DNA of 19,254 bases from Firmicutes bacterium UBA1764. Its GTDB lineage: Bacteria > Bacillota > Clostridia > Peptostreptococcales > Anaerovoracaceae. The stretch spans positions 1 to 19,254 of the forward strand of contig DCHA01000072.1 of assembly GCA_002315535.1 (NCBI GenBank), in the 5' to 3' direction. The notes under the pieces were generated by a model. The model saw only the letters and a list, made by a program, of their open reading frames with translations, did no database searches and was not told the origin of the DNA. The first letter of the stretch is position 1; every line of letters begins with the position of its first letter. Below, piece by piece: positions 13,838 to 19,254 of this stretch. Position numbers and translations under genes: made by a program.

Positions 13838-13946
13838 CGGCCTGCCCAGAGCATGGAGGGCTGGCACCGGCCCACACACGGCCGGCGTGCCAGCTATAAT
13901 CCGAACATGCTATGTTGGCAGGCCCCAAGAGCCCCTTAGGGCGATT
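13838..13946 (-). repeat. Palindromic element, copy P2 (inverted relative to P1)
   Basis: The reverse complement closely matches P1 along its whole length, with scattered substitutions. The outer stem is 13839-13855 with 13906-13924; the inner stem GCTGGCACCGGCC (13860-13872) pairs with GGCCGGCGTGCCAGC (13880-13894). Confidence 0.8.
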
Positions 13947-13956
13947 GGCTCTTTTC

Positions 13957-14125
13957 GGTAAGTAAACCAGCTACAGGACGAGTTACTTCCCAATTCAAAA
14001 CACTTCGCGGCAGTTTTTTGGTAAGTAACGCGGCTACAGAAGCAGTTACTTCCCAATTGCAGCGCGATAATAGCGATTTTTCGGTAAGTAAACCAGATAT
14101 AGTACGAGTTACTTCCCAATTGCGC
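13957..14125 (+). repeat. 63-bp-period tandem array, three units
   Basis: Units begin at 13957, 14020 and 14083, exactly 63 bases apart. The first 40 bases are conserved: GGTAAGTAAC-type block, an 'A(C/T)A-G-ACGAG'-like middle, then GTTACTTCCCAATT. The two blocks are inverted copies of GG(T/G)AAGTAAC, with starts 25 bases apart. The remaining ~22 bases of each unit drift but end in a T run. The 530 bases between the cassette 2 toxin and the transposase hold only this array, P2 and the terminator. Confidence 0.85.
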
Positions 14126-14220
14126 GTTGAATTCTTCTTCTAATTGTGAACTATGAGCTGCTACACTAAAGTTGTAATAGGTTTGTCCATTTTGTAAAAT
14201 ATCTACAAAAGGAGAAAACT

Positions 14221-14502
14221 ATGCATAACATTGATCCAAAATTTAAAGAACATATCATTAAGCTTCGAATACAGGATGGTAGAACCTATGCTAGCCTTGA
14301 ATCGGAGTTTGGTATTCCACATACAACTATTGGTCGCTGGATAACGAAATGGCGCAAACAACATGCTGCAGACGAAGCAAAGGCCCAGCAACTTGCTGAT
14401 ATGGAAGAACTTCGTCGCCTAAAAGAGGAAAACGAAGAGCTAAAAAAGGAAAATGATTTCCTAAAAAAAGCAGCGGCGTTCTTCGCGAAGGAAAGCAAGT
14501 AA
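14221..14502 (+). CDS. IS3-family transposase OrfA
   Basis: 93 aa, with AAAGGAG before the ATG. Residues about 5-45 form an HTH (FKEHIIKLRIQDGRTYASLE, then IGRWITKWRK). A Lys/Glu leucine-zipper-like coiled coil follows (about 55-80). Seven A at 14463-14469 give the slippery site A AAA AAA in the OrfA frame, followed by the small hairpin CTTCGCGAAG, so ribosomes can shift -1 into OrfB. OrfA alone usually acts as a DNA-binding regulator; the fusion is the transposase. Confidence 0.9.
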   Translation: MHNIDPKFKEHIIKLRIQDGRTYASLESEFGIPHTTIGRWITKWRKQHAADEAKAQQLADMEELRRLKEENEELKKENDFLKKAAAFFAKESK

Positions 14503-15353
14503 GCATATATCATTTCATTGATAAGTATTCCAAGCGTTTTGGTACAGTATGGCTTCTTAAGCGTTTTGGAATCTGTCCAAATGCTTATTACAATTACAGA
14601 AAGCATCGCAAGAACGCCAGTCAAACCAAGAAAGCTTTCATTTTAAACACCATACAGACCATCTATCATGATGCCGGTGGAAAGCCGGGATACAGAATGA
14701 TGCAGCAATTGCTAGCTAACAAAGGCATCAATTTAAGTCCTCATACAGTTCATAACTATATGAACAAAGAGCTTGGTTTGAAATCCGTAACACGAAAGCC
14801 CAAACAGCGCTATTCTAAGGGGTCTAAACCCTTTGGAATATTTGAAAATCTATTGCAGCAAGAATTCAATGCGAACGCAAAGAATCAGAAATGGTGCGTT
14901 GATTTTACATACATATATTTTGCTGACCACAAGAAACGTTACAACTGTACAATCATTGATCTTTATGACCGTAGGGTGGTTGCAAGCGTTTGCAGCAATA
15001 GAATTAATTCGCAGCTTGCAATTGCAACGCTAAAGAAAGCAATTGCATCAGTTGATGGTGAAACCGGTATGATTCTACACTCTGATCGCGGAAGTCAATT
15101 TACTTCAAAAGAATTTATTGAATTCTGCAAATCCATTGGCATTACTCAAAGTATGAGCAAACCTGGTTGCCCGTATGACAATGCTCCTATGGAACGATAT
15201 TTCAATACACTAAAGGCAGAACTGATTAATATTCATTCATATTGGACGGAAGCACAACTGTACGAGGAAATCGCAGCTTACGCCTATGGCTGGTACAACA
15301 ACCAGCGACCACACTCTTTCAATGGAGGCTTGCCTCCTGCAAAAGTCTCATAA
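14466..15353 (+). CDS. IS3-family transposase OrfB (made as OrfAB by -1 frameshift)
   Basis: The frame is open without stops from before the slippery A7 to 15353, so it is expressed mainly as an OrfAB fusion; the first internal ATG is only at 14697. The N-terminal part (YHFIDKYSKRFGTVWLLKRF) is the HTH_21-type segment. The integrase core has the DDE triad: Asp of WCVDFTYI, Asp of LHSDRGSQF and Glu of NAPMERYFNTLK, followed by YNNQRPHSFNGGLPP, the usual C-terminal signature. All catalytic residues and both frames are intact, so the element may still be active. The stop codon lies at the start of the right inverted end. Confidence 0.9.
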   Translation, partial: KSSGVLREGKQVSIYHFIDKYSKRFGTVWLLKRFGICPNAYYNYRKHRKNASQTKKAFILNTIQTIYHDAGGKPGYRMMQQLLANKGINLSPHTVHNYMNKELGLKSVTRKPKQRYSKGSKPFGIFENLLQQEFNANAKNQKWCVDFTYIYFADHKKRYNCTIIDLYDRRVVASVCSNRINSQLAIATLKKAIASVDGETGMILHSDRGSQFTSKEFIEFCKSIGITQSMSKPGCPYDNAPMERYFNTLKAELINIHSYWTEAQLYEEIAAYAYGWYNNQRPHSFNGGLPPAKVS

Positions 15354-15479
15354 AACGGACAACGCCATTACAATTTAGCTTGACCAGTACAATTACTTTC
15401 CAAAGCCCAAAACCTCGCCGTGGATAATCACCTGTTCCCGAGTGTTCTTTTGTGCAACGGTTCTAAAACGGCGGGGCGA

Positions 15480-15492
15480 TATAATGTATAAT
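15480..15492 (+). promoter_or_regulatory. Two overlapping-register -10 boxes upstream of the calpain-like gene
   Basis: TATAAT occurs at 15480-15485 and again at 15487-15492. No good -35 hexamer is found at normal spacing for either, so the promoter is plausible but weak or activator-dependent. Confidence 0.45.
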
Positions 15493-15524
15493 GTAAGAGA
15501 TTATATTATTGAAAGGGTTTGTTC

Positions 15525-18500
15525 ATGTTATCAAACAACAAGCAGGCCGAGGCCCAGCTTAACAAAATAGTTGAAAGATATTCTGATCCCGTATACGGAC
15601 AGGCCATTAATGCCGGAGTAAAACTCATCGCGGCAAAGTTTAAGGTTATTCAGCAGTTCACGGATTCTTTGTATAGGCTTGATCCAAACACGCACGAGCA
15701 GATTAAGATTAGCTCCGGCATAATAAAGTCTTTACAAAGGCAGTACAAGGAAACCCTCCAGGCGATGCATTTAATTGCCCCGGAGGTTTACGGTACGGAT
15801 TTTACAAAGCTTTATAATCAGATTGCTTTAGAAAGCAATTTCGTTGAGAATTTCAGTTTGAATGATCCTGTCACGGGCCAGCCGAAATCACCTATGGGCA
15901 TTACCGATATGATGGGGGAATTCAGAGATACTGTTTCCAAATTCAACGCGTTTAATCGCGCCGAGCAGGAAAAGAGGCAGGCTGAAAAACAGCAAGTGGA
16001 TGATGCCAGCATTAAGTACATGAGGCAGCAGGGCCAGCTTGGCAAGCACGATGACATGCGCTATATGAACAAGGCGATGCTGATTACTCGCTGTGAAGAA
16101 AACGAGAAAATATTACAGCAGCTAAAGGTGTCGGAAAATAATCCGGAGCTTCTGGCCGATATTGACGAGATCCTTGACGTCATGGAAAGTATCAAGGAGT
16201 ACGGCAAGATCGATGTCAGGGCCGTTGATATATATAACGCTAGTCTGAATACCGGCGACAAGCCGCTTCCTGACGAGGCGGCGCTGTATGACCGCATTCA
16301 GAAAAAGCTGAGCGAGCTCAACGAAAAAATCCAGGGCCAGGCCAAAGAGCTTGCCGGAGAGAACGCAAACTATGACAACATCTCTTTGATGGTTGCGGGC
16401 TTCGGAACATATTTTGACGGGCAGATCGACGGTAATCTTATGTCCGTTGCAGACAAGGATATTGCGGTTGATGCGACGGGACAGAAGTTTATTCGCAAGA
16501 ACGAGGCGGACGACTACGATGTGAATTACAAGGACGTGCCGCTGTTCCCGCACGATCCGTCATACAGCGATATTAAGCAGGGCGCTCTGGGCGACTGCTA
16601 TTTGGTGTCCAGCCTTTCGTCGATTGCAATCGACAACGCCGACAAAATCAAAGAGGCCATGGTCGACAACGGCGACGGCACGGTGACGGTTAGATTTTGG
16701 CAGAAGAATCTCGGGGGCGGCAATGGCCGTGGCGAGGGTGAAACCTACACACCGCTTTATGTCAAGGTTGATAAGATTGCACCTAAGGCCGGAGGCGCCC
16801 AGGCTTCGGCATGGGTACAGACTTTGGAAAGAGCCTACGCCGCATCGGGACTTTCAAGTGGAGGGACGCTCGAATACGAATCGGATCAGTACACCAAGGC
16901 TTTGCCTAAAATGGAAGAGCTGGACGCTATGTATGAGAAATATTCTAAGCTGCCAAAGCATGAGCTGCCGAGCCATACTGAATGTCCATGGCTGATTGAT
17001 GAGAGGGGAAATCTTCACAAGTACCAGCCTACATATAAAAATATAGATGGCGGCAGTACAGGTGTATTTATTGAGCATTTGCTTGGTGAAGCCTATAAGG
17101 CAAATGTGCTGAGCATGCAGGAAATTAATAAGGTCGGGAAGGCTACGGAACCCATTGATGTTATGGCGCAGGCAATCCTTGATGCAGGTATAGAAGAAGG
17201 TATTTTTGAAAACCAGACTCAGATTAATTCTTATAATCATATTCTGATTGGAAAGAAGGATTCTCTTGAGGTGACGAATGCTTTTTACAAGATGATCACC
17301 GGCAGCACGCAGGATATGCCTAAGGATGAAAAAGGACAGTACCTTATAAATAGTTCGAATTCATCAAAGATTGCTCATATTTTTGAAAACGATTTGTTTT
17401 TATTTGAGCAGAAGGTTCGCAGCGACGTGGAGGCCGGCATTAGGAAGCCTTCGGATTGGACAGGGCTCCGGCAGTTCTTCGATGGTCTGAAAAACGGCAG
17501 CTCGATTCCGGTAGATAAGGACCAGGGTAAGGAGCTGCGTGATGCGGTTCTGGGTGATCCTTATTTCAAGGCCGAGTATGACAAGCTGCTTGATACGATG
17601 GAGAAGGCGTTTGACAAGACGTATCAAAAGAATATGCCTCACCAAAAATACGACGGCAAGTATAACCAGACGGAGCTGGATTTATATAATCAGATCAAGA
17701 AGGCTATAGATAACAAGAACCCTGTAACGCTTTCGACAAATAAGGCTCCGGATAATTCCGGAGATACGAGGACTAAAAACGGCATGCACTATGGCCATGC
17801 GTTTACTGTGCTTGGGGTTGAGGAGAAGACTACGCCAAGCGGCGAGGTTGTGAAATTTTTGAAGGTGCGAAATCCGCACGCGGGAAAGCTTGCAAGAGAT
17901 TATAAGATGAAGGACGGCAAATTGACGCCCAAGGAAATTACTAATGCAGAAAACGGCGAGGGCTTGATTGAGTTGTCGGATGTTCTTGAGGATTGCAAAA
18001 CGCTTACTATTAATGAGCCTCCGGCATACGAAAAGATTTCGAAGACTGTTACGGATGGAATCAGCGCTAAGGATATTTCCAAGTATACGCGCTGCCTTGA
18101 GGCTGTTTCGGATCAGCTGAACACCAAGTCCGGAGCTTTCAGTAAGGACTCTGATGCGTATAGGGAGCTTGTTGATGCAGTGAATGATGTCCAAAAGAGG
18201 CTGCCTGATATGCTGGGACGGGACAGCTCTGAAATGGGATTGTTGTTTGATAGAATTACGCCGAAGATTGAGGCGTACGAACAGCATTGCAAGAAGAAGG
18301 TTGTAAATAACGGACCGAGAAAGGCCAGAGTTGAAGCGTGCGGTGCGCTTAAGGATTTGATTAAGCTGGGGCGGAGTAATGTCAAGGATCCGAATCAGGC
18401 GATTAAGGAGAACACGGCTAGGTCTATTGCAGGGAAGCTCGCTGAGAGCAAAAAGATAGTGCTTTCAGATGCACAAAAAGATGCGCTTGCAAAGAATGTT

Positions 18501-18692
18501 TTGGAGAGCAAGGAGTTTAAGAAATCGTTTGGCCAGGGGAATTTCATGCAGGTCGCAAGGATTAATTCGATGCCTGCGGATAAGCCGCTGAAGGCCTTTG
18601 TTGATTATTCCAAGCAGATGAATGCTCCGGTGGCTGCGCAGCCTGGCGAGCCTGCACCGCAGAAGGTTGATGCACAGGTCAAAGGTATTTGA
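15525..18692 (+). CDS. Calpain-like cysteine protease (peptidase family C2), 1055 aa
   Basis: The start is the ATG at 15525, eight bases after AAAGGG. The catalytic triad of calpains is visible: C358 in GALGDCYLVSSLSSIA, H758 in MHYGHAFTVLG and N783 in VRNPH. About 400 residues separate Cys and His, against roughly 160 in animal calpains, so the core carries an insert of about 240 residues. The first 300 residues are charged and helical, with coiled-coil stretches (AEQEKRQAEKQQVDDASIKY). The C-terminal 200 residues are Lys-rich helices ending in a Pro/Ala-rich tail. There is no signal peptide or membrane segment, so it is either cytoplasmic or exported by a non-Sec route. No calcium-binding motif was recognised. 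Substrate unknown. Confidence 0.85.
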   Translation: MLSNNKQAEAQLNKIVERYSDPVYGQAINAGVKLIAAKFKVIQQFTDSLYRLDPNTHEQIKISSGIIKSLQRQYKETLQAMHLIAPEVYGTDFTKLYNQIALESNFVENFSLNDPVTGQPKSPMGITDMMGEFRDTVSKFNAFNRAEQEKRQAEKQQVDDASIKYMRQQGQLGKHDDMRYMNKAMLITRCEENEKILQQLKVSENNPELLADIDEILDVMESIKEYGKIDVRAVDIYNASLNTGDKPLPDEAALYDRIQKKLSELNEKIQGQAKELAGENANYDNISLMVAGFGTYFDGQIDGNLMSVADKDIAVDATGQKFIRKNEADDYDVNYKDVPLFPHDPSYSDIKQGALGDCYLVSSLSSIAIDNADKIKEAMVDNGDGTVTVRFWQKNLGGGNGRGEGETYTPLYVKVDKIAPKAGGAQASAWVQTLERAYAASGLSSGGTLEYESDQYTKALPKMEELDAMYEKYSKLPKHELPSHTECPWLIDERGNLHKYQPTYKNIDGGSTGVFIEHLLGEAYKANVLSMQEINKVGKATEPIDVMAQAILDAGIEEGIFENQTQINSYNHILIGKKDSLEVTNAFYKMITGSTQDMPKDEKGQYLINSSNSSKIAHIFENDLFLFEQKVRSDVEAGIRKPSDWTGLRQFFDGLKNGSSIPVDKDQGKELRDAVLGDPYFKAEYDKLLDTMEKAFDKTYQKNMPHQKYDGKYNQTELDLYNQIKKAIDNKNPVTLSTNKAPDNSGDTRTKNGMHYGHAFTVLGVEEKTTPSGEVVKFLKVRNPHAGKLARDYKMKDGKLTPKEITNAENGEGLIELSDVLEDCKTLTINEPPAYEKISKTVTDGISAKDISKYTRCLEAVSDQLNTKSGAFSKDSDAYRELVDAVNDVQKRLPDMLGRDSSEMGLLFDRITPKIEAYEQHCKKKVVNNGPRKARVEACGALKDLIKLGRSNVKDPNQAIKENTARSIAGKLAESKKIVLSDAQKDALAKNVLESKEFKKSFGQGNFMQVARINSMPADKPLKAFVDYSKQMNAPVAAQPGEPAPQKVDAQVKGI

Positions 18693-18774
18693 TTTATTTG
18701 CGATATTTGTTAAAATAGTCAAATATACTATCAAAGGGGTTTTGACTTTCAAGAATAAAGACTAGTAACGGATT

Positions 18775-19221
18775 ATGGAAGTTTTGATAAAGGTACTGTT
18801 AATAGCGATGGTTCCGGTCCTCGAGCTGAGGGGCGCGATTCCATATGGCATTGCGGCAGGCGGGAATGCTTTCCTGGTTGCCCTGTTTGCTATTGCCGGC
18901 AATCTGCTGCCCATTCCGTTTTTGATTTTCTACACAAAGAAGGTTTTATGGTGGATGAGGGACCACTTTGCTTTTGCGCATCGCTTTGTTGATTTCCTGG
19001 AAAAGAGAGCGTATGACAAGAGCGCGCTGGTGCACAAGTACGGGTTCTGGGGCATCTGCCTTTTGGTTGCGATTCCGCTTCCCGGCACTGGTGCTTGGAC
19101 CGGAGCCCTCGTTGCCGCCATGCTTAACATGAGGATCAAGACCGCCTTCCCCGCAATTGCGCTAGGCGTAGTGATCGCCAGCCTGATCGTAATCGTACCA
19201 AGTCTCGGACTTGTTGGATAA
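18775..19221 (+). CDS. Small multidrug export family membrane protein (COG2426-like)
   Basis: 148 aa, with about four membrane segments and the two family signatures: PVLELRGAIPYGIAAG near the N-terminus and IPLPGTGAWTGALVA near residue 100, which resemble re-entrant loops of the DedA/SNARE-associated fold. Members are annotated as small multidrug exporters, but transport has little direct support. Full length for the family. The ribosome binding site is weak (only GGA close to the ATG). It lies 82 bases after the protease gene with no terminator between, so it may be read through. Confidence 0.85.
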   Translation: MEVLIKVLLIAMVPVLELRGAIPYGIAAGGNAFLVALFAIAGNLLPIPFLIFYTKKVLWWMRDHFAFAHRFVDFLEKRAYDKSALVHKYGFWGICLLVAIPLPGTGAWTGALVAAMLNMRIKTAFPAIALGVVIASLIVIVPSLGLVG

Positions 19222-19251
19222 ACCAATCGTAAACCAATCGGGGTCAGGTCC
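19219..19251 (+). repeat. Short dispersed repeat at the stop codon of the last gene
   Basis: TAAACCAATCG occurs twice in tandem (19219-19229, 19230-19240), followed by GGGTCAGGTCC. The first copy begins with the stop codon, exactly as at 13407. Confidence 0.7.
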
Positions 19252-19254
19252 CAA

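Larger units (their letters stand above)
14146..15390 (+). mobile_element. IS3-family insertion sequence
   Basis: Contains orfA and orfB with the IS3 frameshift layout. Imperfect inverted ends are visible: CTAAA-TTGTAAT-TTGTCC-TTTT on the left (14166-14193), and its counterpart, inverted, on the right (15352-15379). AATT flanks at 14142-14145 and 15391-15394 could be a 4-bp target duplication, giving 1245 bp, a normal size for the family. The exact ends are uncertain because the outermost bases match poorly and AATT is itself a palindrome. Confidence 0.75.

Noticed and set aside
13910..14119. Minus-strand frame with three 21-residue repeats (LGSN...FTYRK type)
   Set aside because: It is produced by the 63-bp DNA repeat being divisible by three. 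It starts on TTG with no ribosome binding site and overlaps palindromic element P2.
14503..14696. Broken or truncated transposase OrfB
   Set aside because: The apparent gap before the first ATG of OrfB is open in frame and connects to OrfA through the slippery A7, so this is programmed frameshifting and not decay.

Overview
The window looks like a piece of a low-to-moderate GC Bacillota chromosome, most likely a gut or rumen Lachnospiraceae (Clostridia). This rests on the type of SLH surface protein (cysteine-containing linker just before three SLH repeats), Gram-positive ribosome binding sites, the short Firmicute holin-like toxin peptides, and a Clostridia-type small multidrug export protein. 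No database was searched. The assignment is inference.

Layout, left to right. (1) 1-300: a compact type I toxin-antitoxin-like cassette, with a 30-residue membrane peptide on the minus strand facing a small plus-strand RNA. (2) 343-1888, minus strand: a single-EamA-domain transporter and a small secreted SLH-like/coiled-coil protein. (3) 2065-7422, plus strand: a G9 tract and promoter, a 21-codon leader ORF ending on a terminator-like hairpin, then a 1711-residue secreted protein (beta-helix-like region, two InlB B-repeats, three C-terminal SLH domains). (4) 7540-10932: a strong promoter embedded in a 16-bp inverted repeat drives a cytoplasmic protein fusing an XRE-type HTH to a complete GH84 (O-GlcNAcase-type) catalytic domain; then a RhuM-family gene and a VanY-like D,D-carboxypeptidase lipoprotein. 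(5) 11043-14125, the accessory island: a palindromic element, an exactly 83-bp-periodic tandem array, a Phd/HicB-like antitoxin with a HicA-like toxin behind a perfect 18-bp operator palindrome, an aldo/keto reductase, a second type I cassette, an inverted copy of the palindromic element and a 63-bp-periodic array. (6) 14146-15390: an IS3-family insertion sequence with a programmed frameshift. (7) 15525-18692: a large calpain-like cysteine protease; then a small multidrug export protein (18775-19221).

Themes. Several layers look like selfish or regulatory accessory DNA: two paralogous type I cassettes, one type II pair, two helically periodic repeat arrays, inverted palindromic elements, and short GGGGACAGGT-type repeats sitting right at stop codons. 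The strongest candidates for something undescribed are the HTH-GH84 fusion with its own operator, the type I cassettes whose two ends change together in sequence (suggesting long-range fold-back pairing of the toxin mRNA), and the 83-bp array running into the toxin-antitoxin promoter.
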